A stretch of DNA of 64,000 bases from Microbacterium sp. SORGH_AS_0862. Its GTDB lineage: Bacteria > Actinomycetota > Actinomycetes > Actinomycetales > Microbacteriaceae. Location: contig NZ_JAUTAY010000001.1 of assembly GCF_030818795.1 (NCBI RefSeq), positions 1,240,001-1,304,000 of the forward strand. The letters are read 5' to 3'. The position numbers and the translations under genes are program-made. Below the pieces are notes generated by a model. That model did not search any database. It saw nothing but the letters and a program-made list of their open reading frames with translations, and had not been told where the DNA came from. Each line of letters opens with the position of its first letter. Position 1 is the first letter of the stretch. Below, piece after piece: positions 1 to 9,149 of this stretch.

Positions 1-1
1 C

Positions 2-802
2 CGCAGCACCGGCACCCCCGGGAGCGCCGTCGCCGGGCTTCGCGGCGGCATGACCCGCCTCGTGCGGGCGCTCGTCGCCCGCGTCGAGGAGCTGGGCGTC
101 GACGTGCGCACGGATGCGGCCGTCACCGCACTCGAGCGTGACGGGGACCTGTGGTCCCTGCACCTGGACGAGGAACGCCTCGACGCCGACCTCGTGGTCG
201 TCGCGACCACCGAGGACGAGGCGCGCCGCCTGCTCGTGCCGGTCGTGCCGGCCCTCGAGCCGATGACGACCGCGCCGCCCGTGGTCGAGATCATCACCCT
301 GGTCGTCCGCGAGCCCGGGCTGGACATCCCGCCGCGAGGAACCGGCGTGCTCACGGTGCCGGGCTCCCACCGCGCGAAAGCCCTCACGCACGCGAGCGCG
401 AAGTGGCAGTGGATCGCGGAGGCGGCCGGCCCCGGCGTGCACGTCGTCCGCGTCTCGTTCGGCGCCCAGGGAGAAGATCCGGCGACGGCCGCGCTCAGCG
501 ACGATGCCGCCGCGGCGCTCGCGCTCGAAGAGGCGTCCGCCCTGCTCGGCGTCCGTCTGGACCCGGCTTCGGTCCGGGGTTCGCACCGCGCCCGCTGGGT
601 GCAGTCGCAGCCCGCATCCGTCATCGGGCGCGCGGAACACACGGCGGCCGCGCGCGGCGCCATCCGGGCCGTGCCCGGCCTCGGCGCGGTCGGTGCGTGG
701 CTGTCGGGGACCGGGCTCGCCCAGGTCGTCCCCGACGCTCGCGAAGAGACGGATCGACTGCGCCGTTCGGCGCTGTGGGGGTCGCCGCGTTCTCAGGAGT
801 GA
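2..802 (+). CDS. hemY: Protoporphyrinogen/coproporphyrinogen III oxidase, C-terminal part
   Basis: This is the 3' end of a HemY-type FAD-dependent oxidase; the 5' end lies outside the window. The frame is open from base 2, and the first residues read G-L-R-G-G-M-T-R-L, the conserved loop of the substrate-binding half of HemY, so the internal ATG at 50 is not the true start. In actinobacteria this enzyme oxidises coproporphyrinogen III to coproporphyrin III, the step before iron insertion and HemQ. The C-terminus has the family's G-x-G-L-A-Q-V-V-x-D-A segment that closes the FAD site. The hemQ and hemCDBL genes downstream support the call. Confidence 0.85.
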   Translation, partial: RSTGTPGSAVAGLRGGMTRLVRALVARVEELGVDVRTDAAVTALERDGDLWSLHLDEERLDADLVVVATTEDEARRLLVPVVPALEPMTTAPPVVEIITLVVREPGLDIPPRGTGVLTVPGSHRAKALTHASAKWQWIAEAAGPGVHVVRVSFGAQGEDPATAALSDDAAAALALEEASALLGVRLDPASVRGSHRARWVQSQPASVIGRAEHTAAARGAIRAVPGLGAVGAWLSGTGLAQVVPDAREETDRLRRSALWGSPRSQE

Positions 803-891
803 GCGCTCATGTCAACCGGATAACCCGAACGGCATACAGCGCTACGCTGGGCGCACACTCGCTTGACCCACCCCGAACGTGAGGAGACCCC

Positions 892-1302
892 ATGAGGGGC
901 AAAGCTGGACTCGTCATCGGACTGGCAGCGGGCTACGTGCTCGGAACGCGCGCAGGCCGTGAGCGCTACGAACAGATCAAGACGCAGGCGCAGAAGGTGT
1001 GGAACCTGGCGCCTGTGCAGAAGCAGGTCGGCAAGCTGCAGGAGGTGGGCAAGTCCGCGCTGCTCGCCGTGCCCAGCGCCCTGTTCAACGGCGCGGTGAA
1101 GATCACCAAGGCCGTCACGACCGACGGCACCCCCGGTCAGCGTCTGGATGCGGCGCTCGACGCCGGTGCCGACGCGGCGGAGGATGTCGCGGACGCCGCC
1201 GAGACCACCGCGACGGCCGCGAAGAAGTCCACGACCTCCACGACCGCGAAGCGCCCCGCCGCCAAGCGCAGCACGGGCAGCTCCTCGTCGGGCGGGAAGT
1301 GA
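892..1302 (+). CDS. YtxH-like small membrane-associated protein
   Basis: A 136-residue protein with one N-terminal hydrophobic segment (about residues 4-19, containing GLAAGYVLGTRAGRERYE), followed by a charged helix and a low-complexity Ala/Thr/Lys/Ser tail. The G-Y-x-x-G-x-x-A-G pattern after the hydrophobic stretch is typical of YtxH-type proteins. Its role is not established. GTGAGGAG before the ATG is a good ribosome binding site. It leads a three-gene group (with the holin-X-like and DUF3618-like genes) between hemY and hemQ; all three look like envelope-associated helper proteins. The lysine-rich tail could bind nucleic acid or the membrane surface, but that is inference. Confidence 0.7.
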   Translation: MRGKAGLVIGLAAGYVLGTRAGRERYEQIKTQAQKVWNLAPVQKQVGKLQEVGKSALLAVPSALFNGAVKITKAVTTDGTPGQRLDAALDAGADAAEDVADAAETTATAAKKSTTSTTAKRPAAKRSTGSSSSGGK

Positions 1303-1303
1303 C

Positions 1304-1705
1304 ATGACCACCCCCCGCGGCTTCCGTGACAAGTCGGAGAAGAGCCTGCTGACCCTGGTCGGCGAGGTCCCCGAGCTCGTCCGCAACCTCGTGACGGCGG
1401 AGATCGACTCCGCGAAGAAGTGGCTCGGCAAGGCTGCCAAGAACGCGGGCATCGGCGGCGGCCTCATGCTCGGCGCCCTGATCGTCTTGTTCTGGTCGAT
1501 CCCCGCGCTCGGCGCGTTCATCATCATCGGGCTCTCGTCCTGGTGGCAGCCGTGGGTCGCCGCCCTGGTGCTGTTCGGCGCGATGCTGCTCATCGCCGTC
1601 GTCCTGGCCCTGCTCGGGTACCTGCGCTTCCGCAGGATCGGCAAGGACAACCCCGCATCCCACATCGCCGAAGACGTGCGCGTCGTGAAGGAGGCAGGCG
1701 AATGA
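1304..1705 (+). CDS. Phage-holin-family (actinobacterial holin-X) membrane protein
   Basis: A 133-residue protein starting at the ATG 1 nt after the upstream stop codon. An amphipathic N-terminal half (about 1-45, beginning MTTPRGFRDKSEKSLLTLV) is followed by two strong transmembrane helices (about 49-75 and 82-107) and a short charged tail. This is the layout of the actinobacterial Holin-X superfamily (DUF1469-like). Despite the name, these proteins are chromosomal and found in many non-lysogens, so this does not indicate a prophage. It overlaps the next gene by 4 nt (ATGA), indicating translational coupling. Confidence 0.75.
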   Translation: MTTPRGFRDKSEKSLLTLVGEVPELVRNLVTAEIDSAKKWLGKAAKNAGIGGGLMLGALIVLFWSIPALGAFIIIGLSSWWQPWVAALVLFGAMLLIAVVLALLGYLRFRRIGKDNPASHIAEDVRVVKEAGE

Positions 1706-1974
1706 CCGCTCCGGTTCCCGTCCCCCGCACCGGTGTCCCCCTGGGCATCACCGATCCCGTCGAGAAGGCGCGTGCGGAGCTCAAGGCGACGCTGGCCGCG
1801 ATCGAGGAGAAGGCCAACGTCCCGCGCCGCGTGGGTACGGCGGCCGAGCGTCGCATCGCCCAGTTCCGCCGCTTCGCGCGGGAGGAGCCGGCTGCGGCGA
1901 CGCTCGCTGTCATCGGCACGGCGGCTGCCGTCGGCGTCATCGTGTGGGGCGCCATCCGCGCCTACGTGCGCTGA
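1702..1974 (+). CDS. DUF3618-like small membrane protein
   Basis: A 90-residue protein. Residues about 18-40 (DPVEKARAELKATLAAIEEK) match the N-terminal helix typical of DUF3618 proteins, and a single transmembrane helix lies near the C-terminus (about 66-86). It overlaps the holin-X-like gene by ATGA, so the two are co-translated. No catalytic motif is visible. The pairing YtxH / holin-X / DUF3618 suggests a small membrane-surface complex of unknown function. Confidence 0.7.
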   Translation: MTAPVPVPRTGVPLGITDPVEKARAELKATLAAIEEKANVPRRVGTAAERRIAQFRRFAREEPAAATLAVIGTAAAVGVIVWGAIRAYVR

Positions 1975-2058
1975 TCTCCTCCCCCGCACCGACGCATCGC
2001 GGATAGCACCGACGGTAGCCGTTTGGCGTCTGACGACGACGGGGTGAGACTGGAGGTC

Positions 2059-2736
2059 ATGAGCTCCGCACCCGAGTCGACGTCCACGCAGTTCACCCTC
2101 TGGGCGGTCTTCCGCCGCGACCCCGCGAAGCCCGTCACGGCGACGGACGACGCCGAGCTCGCCGCACTCGTCGAGCTGATCGAGGCGGGCGGCGTCACCA
2201 TCCGCGGGTTCTACGACGTCAGCGGACTGCGCGCCGACGCCGACCTGATGGTCTGGATGCACGGGCCGGTCGCCGAGGACCTGCAGCGCGACCTGCGGCG
2301 CTTGCGACGCACCGACCTCCTGCAGGACCTGCTCCCGGTGTGGAACGCGATGGGCGTGCACCGCGACGCCGAGTTCAACCGCTCGCACGTGCCCGGATTC
2401 CTCCGCGGCGAGCACGCCCGCGAGTGGCTCACGGTCTACCCCTTCGTGCGCAGCTACGAGTGGTACCTGCTGCCGGAGGAGGAGCGCCGCGCCATGCTGG
2501 CCGACCACGGCCGGAAGGGCGCCGCGTACACGAACGTCGTCGCGAACACCGTCGCCTCATTCGCCCTCGGCGACTACGAGTGGCTGCTTCCCATGGAGGC
2601 GGACGAACTGAGCGATCTGGTCGACATGATGCGGGCGCTCCGCTACACCGAGGCGCGTCGCCACGTGCGCGAGGAAGTCCCCTTCTTCACGGGGCGCCTC
2701 ATCCCGACCTCGGCCATCGCCGAGGTTCTGTCGTGA
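2059..2736 (+). CDS. hemQ: Coproheme decarboxylase HemQ (ChdC)
   Basis: A 225-residue chlorite-dismutase-family protein that decarboxylates coproheme III to heme b, the last step of the coproporphyrin-dependent pathway of Gram-positive bacteria. Diagnostic segments are GxYDVSGLRADADLMVW, EFNRSHVPGF, YPFVRSYEWYLLP (with the family's key Tyr) and RYTEARRHVREEVPFFTGR; the ANTVxSFALGDYEW block carries the proximal-side region. It resembles the mycobacterial protein closely as I remember that sequence. I chose the ATG at 2059 because GGAGG lies just upstream, although spacing is short; an in-frame GTG at 2044 is the alternative. Confidence 0.93.
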   Translation: MSSAPESTSTQFTLWAVFRRDPAKPVTATDDAELAALVELIEAGGVTIRGFYDVSGLRADADLMVWMHGPVAEDLQRDLRRLRRTDLLQDLLPVWNAMGVHRDAEFNRSHVPGFLRGEHAREWLTVYPFVRSYEWYLLPEEERRAMLADHGRKGAAYTNVVANTVASFALGDYEWLLPMEADELSDLVDMMRALRYTEARRHVREEVPFFTGRLIPTSAIAEVLS

Positions 2737-2764
2737 CCCGCGAATATCACCACCGGAGCGGGGT

Positions 2765-3748
2765 GTGAGCGCACCACTGCGCCTGGGTACTCGGCGCAGC
2801 GCCCTCGCGACCGCGCAGTCGCAGCAGATCGCCGACCTGTTGGCGGCGGTATCCGGGCGCGAGGTCGTGCTCGTTCCCATCACCTCGGAGGGCGACGTCT
2901 CGCGCGCCTCCCTGTCGCAGCTGGGCGGTCGCGGCGTGTTCGCGACGCGTCTGCGCGAGGCGCTGCTGGCGGACGAATGCGACCTGCTCGTGCATTCCCT
3001 CAAGGACCTCCCCACCGCAGACGCGCCGGGGCTCGTGATCGCCGCCACGCCGCGACGCGAGGACGCCCGCGACGTCGTGATCACCCGCGACGGCACCCCG
3101 ATCGCCGAGATGGCCGCCGGCAGCGTCATCGGCACCGGCTCCCCTCGCCGCATCGCTCAGCTGCGGCGGCGCAACCCCGGCCTCGTGGCGCAGGACCTGC
3201 GCGGCAATGTCGACTCGCGTCTGTCGCGCGTGCGCGACGGCGAGCTGGATGCGGTCGTCCTCGCCGCGGCGGGACTCGCCCGCCTCGGAGGCGTCGCCAC
3301 CGACCTGTTCACCGAGCCGCTCGAGCTCGCACAGTGGCCCACTGCTCCCGGGCAGGGATCGCTCGCCGTCGAGGCACGTCAGGACGCACCCGCCGACCTG
3401 CTCGCGGCGATCGGCCGCCTCGACGACGCCGCGACCCGCGTCGCGGTGACGATCGAACGGGCGGTGCTCGCGGGCCTGGACGCGGGCTGCTCGGCACCGG
3501 TCGGGGTGCACGCCGTGGTCGAGGGGGATCGGTTGCACGTGCGCGCCGCGGTGTACGCCGCCGACGGAAGCCGCACGATCGAAGCTGAGAGAAACCTGTG
3601 TGTGAGGGACGGGTATGCTGGGCCGACGGGCAGCAGCGATGGTGCGAGAGCTGCCGGCGATGACGACCCGATCGCAGGTGCACGCGAAACCGGGAGTGAC
3701 GTCGCACGCGAGCTGCTCGAGCATGGAGCAGCCGAGGTCTCACCATGA
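2765..3748 (+). CDS. hemC: Hydroxymethylbilane synthase (porphobilinogen deaminase)
   Basis: A 327-residue enzyme that condenses four porphobilinogen molecules into hydroxymethylbilane. It begins with a GTG and the classic LRLGTRRSALATAQ. HSLKDLP (residues 77-83), GTGSPRR (123-129), QDLRGNVDSRL (143-153) and the dipyrromethane-cofactor loop AGCSAPVGVH with Cys242 are all present, so it should be active. The C-terminal tail beyond about residue 285 is low-complexity and longer than usual. The stop overlaps the hemD start (ATGA), so translation is coupled. Confidence 0.95.
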   Translation: MSAPLRLGTRRSALATAQSQQIADLLAAVSGREVVLVPITSEGDVSRASLSQLGGRGVFATRLREALLADECDLLVHSLKDLPTADAPGLVIAATPRREDARDVVITRDGTPIAEMAAGSVIGTGSPRRIAQLRRRNPGLVAQDLRGNVDSRLSRVRDGELDAVVLAAAGLARLGGVATDLFTEPLELAQWPTAPGQGSLAVEARQDAPADLLAAIGRLDDAATRVAVTIERAVLAGLDAGCSAPVGVHAVVEGDRLHVRAAVYAADGSRTIEAERNLCVRDGYAGPTGSSDGARAAGDDDPIAGARETGSDVARELLEHGAAEVSP

Positions 3749-4563
3749 AAGCCGAAGCCATGCACGAAGAGCCCCGACGGCACGAAGCCGCCAAGCCCCT
3801 GACGGGCTGGCGCGTGCTCGTGCCCCGCGGCGGTCCCTGGGGCGACGGGGTGGCGGCGACGTTGCGTTCGCAGGGTGCTGTGCCCGTCGTCGCGCCGCTC
3901 ATCAACTTCGCTCCGACCAATGACGAGCAGACGCTCGAAGCGGCCCTCGCCGACCTGGCCGCCGGCCGCTTCGACTGGGTCACCATGACCAGCGCCACGA
4001 CGGTCGACGTGCTCTTCGCGTACCGCGCCGTGATCCCCCCCTCCACCAAGGTCGCCGCCGTCGGCGAGACCACCGCGGCGGCGCTGCAGGCCGCCGGCTA
4101 CCGCGTCGATCTGGTTCCCGACCGCGACAACTCCGCCGCCGGGATGGCCGAGCAGATGATCGCGCTCGAGCCCGAGCCGCGCCGCATCCTGACGCTGCGC
4201 AGCGAGATCGCCAAGCCTGTGCTGACCCGCAAGCTCACCGAGGCCGGGCACGATGTGCGCAGCGTCGTCGCGTACCGCACGGTCGGCGTGCCCGTCACCG
4301 AGCGCATCGCCCACGATGTGGCGTCGGGCCGCATCAACGCGATCCTCGTCACGAGCGGGTCGGTCGCCGAGCAGGTGCAGCTGCAGTTCCCCGACATCCC
4401 CGAATCGACCGTCATCGCCGCGATCGGTCCGCAGACCGCGAACGACGCGCGCCGTGCGGGACTCGGCGTCTCGGTCGTCGCCGACCGTCAGACCGTCGAC
4501 GCGCTGATCGAAGCGGTCTCGCACTTCGCGCTCCCGCACGCGGCCGACGAGTTCCAGCCGTGA
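3745..4563 (+). CDS. hemD: Uroporphyrinogen-III synthase
   Basis: A 272-residue HemD that closes hydroxymethylbilane with inversion of ring D. HemD sequences diverge strongly; the support here is the WRVLVPRGG start of the first Rossmann-like domain, [26 protein letters not shown], the second-domain [10 protein letters not shown], and the C-terminal [12 protein letters not shown] and [16 protein letters not shown] blocks. The first 20 residues are an extra charged extension. Position between hemC and hemB, with 4-nt overlaps on both sides, makes the call firm. Confidence 0.92.
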   Translation: MKAEAMHEEPRRHEAAKPLTGWRVLVPRGGPWGDGVAATLRSQGAVPVVAPLINFAPTNDEQTLEAALADLAAGRFDWVTMTSATTVDVLFAYRAVIPPSTKVAAVGETTAAALQAAGYRVDLVPDRDNSAAGMAEQMIALEPEPRRILTLRSEIAKPVLTRKLTEAGHDVRSVVAYRTVGVPVTERIAHDVASGRINAILVTSGSVAEQVQLQFPDIPESTVIAAIGPQTANDARRAGLGVSVVADRQTVDALIEAVSHFALPHAADEFQP

Positions 4564-5543
4564 GCTTTCCCGCCCATCGCCTGCGCAGGCTCCGCCAGTC
4601 GCCCGCTGTCCGGCGCCTGGTCCGCGAGACGCATCTGGCACCGTCGCAGCTGGTGCTGCCGATGTTCGTGCGCGAGGGACTGCGTGAGCCGCAGCCGATC
4701 GGCTCCATGCCGGGCGTCGTGCAGCACTCGCTCGACTCGCTGCGTCGCGCGGCGACGGATGCGGCGGCGGCCGGTGTCGGCGGCGTGATGCTGTTCGGCG
4801 TGCCGACCGTGCGCGACGCCGTGGGCTCCGGGGCGGACGCCCCGGACGGCATCCTGAACGTCGCCACGGCCGCACTCGTCGCGGAGGTCGGCGACGCCCT
4901 CGTCGTCCAGAGCGACCTGTGCCTCGACGAGTTCACGGATCACGGCCACTGCGGCGTGCTCACCCCGCAGGGCGCGGTCGACAACGACGCGACCCTCGAG
5001 CGCTACGCCGCGATGGCCATCGCGCAGGCCTCCGCCGGCAGCCACCTGCTGGGACTGTCGGGGATGATGGACGGCCAGGTCGCGCACGTGCGCGCCGCAC
5101 TCGACGCGGAAGGCTTCACCGACACCATCCTCCTCGCCTACGCGGCCAAGTACGCGGGCGCCTTCTACGGCCCGTTCCGCGAGGCCGTCGACTCGCAGCT
5201 GAAGGGCGATCGCCGCACCTACCAGCTCGACCCCGGCAACGGCCGCGAGGGCGTGCGCGAGGCCGTCGTGGACGTCGCCGAGGGCGCCGACATCGTCATG
5301 GTCAAGCCCGCTCTGCCCTACCTCGACGTGCTCGCCGAGGTGCGCGCATCCGTCGAGGTCCCGGTGTGGGCGTATCAGGTGTCGGGCGAGTACGCGATGA
5401 TCGAGGCTGCTGCCGCGCACGGCTGGATCGACCGCCGAGGCGCGATCACCGAATCTCTGCTCGGCATCCGCCGTGCCGGCGCCGACGCCATCCTCACCTA
5501 TTGGGCGCTCGAGGCGGCCGCGTGGCTGCGCGAGAGCCTCTGA
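4560..5543 (+). CDS. hemB: Delta-aminolevulinic acid dehydratase (porphobilinogen synthase)
   Basis: A 327-residue enzyme that joins two 5-aminolevulinate molecules into porphobilinogen. The GTG start overlaps the hemD stop. The Schiff-base lysines are Lys197 (in [17 protein letters not shown]) and Lys249 (in [12 protein letters not shown]). The catalytic metal loop reads [15 protein letters not shown], giving Cys121, Asp123 and Cys131: the middle cysteine of the three-cysteine zinc site is Asp, a hybrid between the zinc-type and the aspartate-rich magnesium-type loop. The remaining family segments are normal, so the enzyme is probably active with altered metal use. Confidence 0.95.
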   Translation: MSFPAHRLRRLRQSPAVRRLVRETHLAPSQLVLPMFVREGLREPQPIGSMPGVVQHSLDSLRRAATDAAAAGVGGVMLFGVPTVRDAVGSGADAPDGILNVATAALVAEVGDALVVQSDLCLDEFTDHGHCGVLTPQGAVDNDATLERYAAMAIAQASAGSHLLGLSGMMDGQVAHVRAALDAEGFTDTILLAYAAKYAGAFYGPFREAVDSQLKGDRRTYQLDPGNGREGVREAVVDVAEGADIVMVKPALPYLDVLAEVRASVEVPVWAYQVSGEYAMIEAAAAHGWIDRRGAITESLLGIRRAGADAILTYWALEAAAWLRESL

Positions 5544-5619
5544 GACCGCACCCGACGCGTCCGCATCCGCCGCGGACCGGACCGCACCGGGCGCGGCGAG
5601 ATCCTCGGAAGGACGAGTC

Positions 5620-6948
5620 ATGACCGACCGCAACGACGAACTCTTCGCACACGCCCGCGACGTCATCCCGGGCGGCGTCAACTCCCCCGTGCGCGCCTAC
5701 GGATCGGTGGGCGGATCGCCGCGCTTCCTCGCGTCGGCCTCGGGGCCGTACGTGACGGATGCGGCGGGGCGCCGGTATGTGGACCTCGTGGCGTCGTGGG
5801 GCCCGGCGCTGCTCGGCCACGCGCATCCCGAGGTCGTCCAGGCGGTGCAGGAGGCTGCCGCACGCGGGCTCTCCTTCGGTGCGCCGACGGAGGCCGAGGT
5901 CGAGTTGGCCGCCCTGATCGCCGACCGCGTGCGTGTGGGCGACGCCGCACCGATCGACCGCGTACGCCTGGTCTCCACCGGCACCGAGGCGACGATGACC
6001 GCCATCCGGCTCGCCCGCGGCTACACCGGCCGCGACCTGCTCGTGAAGTTCTCCGGCCACTACCACGGCCACTCCGACGGGCTCCTCGCGGCGGCGGGCT
6101 CCGGCGTCGCTACGCTCGCGCTTCCCGGCTCCGCCGGTGTGCCCGCGCCCATCGCGGCGCAGACGCTCGTCATCGACTACAACGACCTCGCGCAGGTGCG
6201 TGAGGTGTTCTCGGTGCACGGCGACCGCATCGCCGCCGTCATCGTCGAGGCCGCGGCGGCCAACATGGGCGTCGTGCCTCCCGCGCCGGGCTTCAACGCC
6301 GCGCTCGCCGAGATCGCCCACCGGCACGGCGCCCTCCTCATCCTCGACGAGGTGCTGACGGGCTTCCGCGTGCATCCGGCGGGGTTCTGGGGGCTGCAGC
6401 AGGATGCGGGCGAGCGCTACACCCCCGACATCTTCACGTTCGGCAAGGTCGTCGGCGGCGGGATGCCGTTGGCCGCACTCGGCGGTCGCGCCGAGGTGAT
6501 GGACACTCTCGCTCCGGTGGGGCCGGTGTACCAGGCGGGCACTCTGTCGGGGAACCCGCTCTCGGTCGCCGCCGGCATCGCGACGCTGCGCTTGGCCACC
6601 GGCGAGGTGTATGCCCGGGTGGACGCCGCCGCATCCACCATCGCGACGGCGCTGTCGGGCGCTTTGGAGCAGGCGGGCGTGACGCACGCCGTGCCGCGGG
6701 CGGGTTCACTGTTCGGGGTGGCCTTCCTCGCGGAGGCACCGCTGTCGTACGCGGCCGCGCAGACGCAGGAGGCGTGGCGGTACCCGGCGTTCTTCCACGC
6801 GATGCTGGATGCAGACGTCTCGCTGCCGCCCAGCGTGTACGAGGCGTGGTTCCTCACCGCCGCTCACGACGACGACGCCCTCGCCGCCGTACTGGCGGCG
6901 CTCCCCGCCGCCGCGCGTGCGGCCGCCGAAGCCACGCCGCAGGGCTGA
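5620..6948 (+). CDS. hemL: Glutamate-1-semialdehyde 2,1-aminomutase
   Basis: A 442-residue PLP-dependent aminomutase that makes 5-aminolevulinate in the C5 pathway. The start at 5620 follows [29 protein letters not shown] opens the protein with the usual GGVNSPVR signature, [11 protein letters not shown] (about 240-250) holds the PLP Asp, and [15 protein letters not shown] holds the Schiff-base Lys276. It is the last gene of the heme run; no glutamyl-tRNA reductase (hemA) or ferrochelatase is in the window. Confidence 0.95.
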   Translation: MTDRNDELFAHARDVIPGGVNSPVRAYGSVGGSPRFLASASGPYVTDAAGRRYVDLVASWGPALLGHAHPEVVQAVQEAAARGLSFGAPTEAEVELAALIADRVRVGDAAPIDRVRLVSTGTEATMTAIRLARGYTGRDLLVKFSGHYHGHSDGLLAAAGSGVATLALPGSAGVPAPIAAQTLVIDYNDLAQVREVFSVHGDRIAAVIVEAAAANMGVVPPAPGFNAALAEIAHRHGALLILDEVLTGFRVHPAGFWGLQQDAGERYTPDIFTFGKVVGGGMPLAALGGRAEVMDTLAPVGPVYQAGTLSGNPLSVAAGIATLRLATGEVYARVDAAASTIATALSGALEQAGVTHAVPRAGSLFGVAFLAEAPLSYAAAQTQEAWRYPAFFHAMLDADVSLPPSVYEAWFLTAAHDDDALAAVLAALPAAARAAAEATPQG

Positions 6949-7086
6949 CCCACGCGCGACGCCACGCCGACCCGCCGCGACGATCGGGTCATATGCCGCA
7001 TGCGAGGCCGCATCCACAAGGGCCCGACGGCGTTTCGTGAAGCTGGGTAGGCTCCCTCTGGAAATCGCGTCCAGGAGGGGCTCTGC

Positions 7087-7527
7087 GTGGAAACTGCCGC
7101 ACAGATCATCACGGCCATCACGGCGCAGCTGGCGCAGGCTGCGCAGCTGTCGGCGGTAGCGGAGGAAGTCGGGGCGGAGATCGCCCGACTCCAGGGCGTC
7201 GGATCGAGCGAGGAGGGGGGCGTGACGGTCACGGTCGACCATCACGGCATCCCTCTCGACATCACCGTGCACGACGACGCGCTGGCCCACGACGGCGCAC
7301 AGGTGTCGGCGATGGTGCTCGAAGCGACCCAACGCGCCATCCGGGACGTGCAGGAGAAGGCAGAGCCTCTTCGGCTCGCGCTGTTGCAACCGCACACGGC
7401 GACGCCGATGCGGGAAGATCTGGGCGATCGGATCCAAGAGCTCTTCGAGCGCATCGAGGAGTACGAACGCGGAACCATCAGCGGCGACGAGGCGGCCGAC
7501 GACGACAACGGGGGGCAGCGGGGATGA
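7087..7527 (+). CDS. YbaB/EbfC-like protein of the T7SS locus
   Basis: A 146-residue protein with a GTG start behind GGAGGGG. A helical N-terminus is followed by a beta-rich centre (GVTVTVDHHGIPLDITVHDDAL) and a long C-terminal helix, the alpha-beta-alpha layout of YbaB/EbfC proteins. In mycobacterial ESX loci a YbaB-like protein (EspL type) stabilises secreted partners, so a chaperone or scaffold role is likely by analogy. It overlaps the next gene by 4 nt and opens the T7SS run; a second YbaB-like gene closes the substrate group at 8703. Confidence 0.65.
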   Translation: METAAQIITAITAQLAQAAQLSAVAEEVGAEIARLQGVGSSEEGGVTVTVDHHGIPLDITVHDDALAHDGAQVSAMVLEATQRAIRDVQEKAEPLRLALLQPHTATPMREDLGDRIQELFERIEEYERGTISGDEAADDDNGGQRG

Positions 7528-7841
7528 CCAGACTGGATGTCCAGGCGCAGGCACTGGAGACGCACGCGGCGAAGATCGATGAGGCCGGCGGGCGGATCGG
7601 AGAGGTGTCTTCCACGGCGCTGACCGCGGTGGCCCTGCAGCCGGCCGCATTCGGGCTGCTGTGCTCGTTCCTCGTTCCGATCGTCTCGATGCAGCAGGTG
7701 AGCGCGCTGGCCGGAATGGCGGCTCTCTCGGGAGCCGTGAAGGCGGAGTCGATGGCGATGAAGGCCGCAGCGCTGGGTTATCGGGCGGCCGACTCCGAGC
7801 TGGCGGATCAGATCCGCCGCTTGATCGGCATGGAGAGCTGA
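7524..7841 (+). CDS. EspC-like type VII secretion target
   Basis: A 105-residue alpha-helical protein: MTRLDVQAQALETHAAKIDEA at the N-terminus, a hydrophobic turn in the middle (AAFGLLCSFLVPI), and a second helix ending ADQIRRLIG. Size and two-helix hairpin shape match the EspC / DUF2580 class of ESX-associated small proteins. A central W-x-G is not present; the F-G-L turn occupies its place. It is translationally coupled to the YbaB-like gene and followed 1 nt later by the long WXG-type protein, so the two probably form a secreted heterodimer. Confidence 0.65.
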   Translation: MTRLDVQAQALETHAAKIDEAGGRIGEVSSTALTAVALQPAAFGLLCSFLVPIVSMQQVSALAGMAALSGAVKAESMAMKAAALGYRAADSELADQIRRLIGMES

Positions 7842-7842
7842 G

Positions 7843-8703
7843 ATGGCAGACCTGTTCGTCGCACCGTCCTATGAGGGAGTCAGCGGCGCCGCCGTGCTCG
7901 ACGCCGTCCCCGTCGCGGGCAACATCGCATCCGCCGCGGAGAGCTTCGGCAGCGGGGACATCGGCGGTGGGATCCTCGACGTCGCCGGCACCGCACTGGA
8001 CGTGGTGGACATGATGGTGAACCCCATCGCGACCCTCGCCTCTTCCTGCGCATCGTTCCTGCTCGACTACATGCCGCCACTCCATCAAGCACTCGAGCTG
8101 CTCACCGGCAGCCCCGAGATGGTGCGCGCGTTGGGCGAGACGTGGGACAACCTGGGGGGCGCCCTGGAGGAGGTGGCCAGCGCACGGGGCCCCGCAGTGC
8201 AGGCGCTCCTGGCGAGCTGGACCGGCGTCGCGGCCGATGCCTACGCGAAGTTGGCAGAGGGGCTCACGCAGATCGTCGAGTCGGTCGCACAGGCGAGCCA
8301 CGGCGTCGCGAACGGTCTGCGCAATGCCGCGATGATCGTGGAGATCGTCTACGAGATCGTGAAGTCCATCATCTCCGACCTCGTCGGCCAGCTGATCCAA
8401 GCGGTCGTCATCGCCATGGCGACGGTGGGCGTCGGCCTCCCCGCCGTCGTCGCGCAGTGCTCCAGCAAGATCGCTACGCGGGTGCCTCAGGTGGCCAAGT
8501 GGGTCGAGAAGATCCAGGAGGTCATGAAGAAGATCAGCGACATCGTCGACAAGCTGACGATGTTCCAGCACGAGTTCGAGATCAACGGCAAGGCGATCTC
8601 TCAGGTGCTCAGCGCCGCCGAACCGCTGGAGATCACCGTCAATCTGCCGGGAATCGTCGATGCCGTACGCACGTCGGCCGAGAACAACAACGGAGAGAAG
8701 TGA
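7843..8703 (+). CDS. Long WXG-type T7SS substrate
   Basis: A 286-residue, almost all-helical protein. Residues about 85-165 form a WXG100-like hairpin with S-W-T-G-V-A-A-D-A-Y at the turn, giving the W-x-G motif. Before it is a Gly/Ala-rich hydrophobic segment, and after it a very hydrophobic stretch (about 185-215, LIQAVVIAMATVGVGLPAVV) that could insert into a membrane. No nuclease, ADP-ribosyltransferase or other toxin domain is recognisable. It probably pairs with the EspC-like protein directly upstream and is exported by the EccC/EccD machinery encoded downstream. Confidence 0.65.
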   Translation: MADLFVAPSYEGVSGAAVLDAVPVAGNIASAAESFGSGDIGGGILDVAGTALDVVDMMVNPIATLASSCASFLLDYMPPLHQALELLTGSPEMVRALGETWDNLGGALEEVASARGPAVQALLASWTGVAADAYAKLAEGLTQIVESVAQASHGVANGLRNAAMIVEIVYEIVKSIISDLVGQLIQAVVIAMATVGVGLPAVVAQCSSKIATRVPQVAKWVEKIQEVMKKISDIVDKLTMFQHEFEINGKAISQVLSAAEPLEITVNLPGIVDAVRTSAENNNGEK

Positions 8704-9140
8704 TGCTGGATCCTTCTGTCGATTTCAGCGGGGTTCCCGAAGACGTCCGGCGTCTGGTCGCCGACCATCAGGCCCAGTACGCCCGTGCCGTCGAGCAGGG
8801 TGCCGCCGCGGAGCGGGTGCAGGAGTCGTTGGCCGCTCGTGGCGGCGCATCCGCCACGTCACTTCGCGGAGAGGTCACCGTGCGAGTGGCCTCATCCGGG
8901 CTGCTGGAGGATGTTCGCATCCAGCAGCGGGGACTGGACCTCGGGGCCGCCGGACTCTCGCGGCTGTTGACCTCGACGCTGCGTCAGGCCCTTCTGAACC
9001 TGGAGGAAGCCGCTGCCGAGAGCGTCGTCGAGGCCGATGGTGGCGCGGTCGGCTCCGCCATGCTCGCAGAGATCCGGGCCGGTCTCGCCGCACCGATCGC
9101 CTCGTTGGACGACGACGGGTCGGAGATCCGCGAGCGCTGA
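8703..9140 (+). CDS. Second YbaB/EbfC-like protein
   Basis: A 145-residue protein whose ATG overlaps the preceding TGA by one base. The core is GEVTVRVASSGLLEDVRIQ, the beta-turn-beta of YbaB/EbfC proteins, followed by a helix (LSRLLTSTLRQALLNLEEAA). It is the distal partner of the YbaB-like gene at 7087, so the EspC-like and WXG-type genes are bracketed by two YbaB-like genes. A chaperone or oligomerising scaffold for the substrate pair is the most economical reading; DNA binding is the alternative known for this family. Confidence 0.65.
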   Translation: MLDPSVDFSGVPEDVRRLVADHQAQYARAVEQGAAAERVQESLAARGGASATSLRGEVTVRVASSGLLEDVRIQQRGLDLGAAGLSRLLTSTLRQALLNLEEAAAESVVEADGGAVGSAMLAEIRAGLAAPIASLDDDGSEIRER

Positions 9141-9149
9141 GGCCGCAGA

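Noticed and set aside
1304..1705. Prophage indicated by a holin gene
   Set aside because: The holin-X-like protein is a chromosomal family; no other phage gene, integrase or attachment site is visible between hemY and hemQ.
793..2508. 571-codon minus-strand frame opposite the YtxH/holin/hemQ genes
   Set aside because: No domain or composition of a real protein; the plus-strand genes have clear family signatures and ribosome sites.
6949..7086. Promoter of the T7SS operon
   Set aside because: TAGGCT near 7047 resembles a -10 box, but no -35 at a reasonable distance could be recognised, so I did not list it; nothing else is evident in this 138-bp gap.
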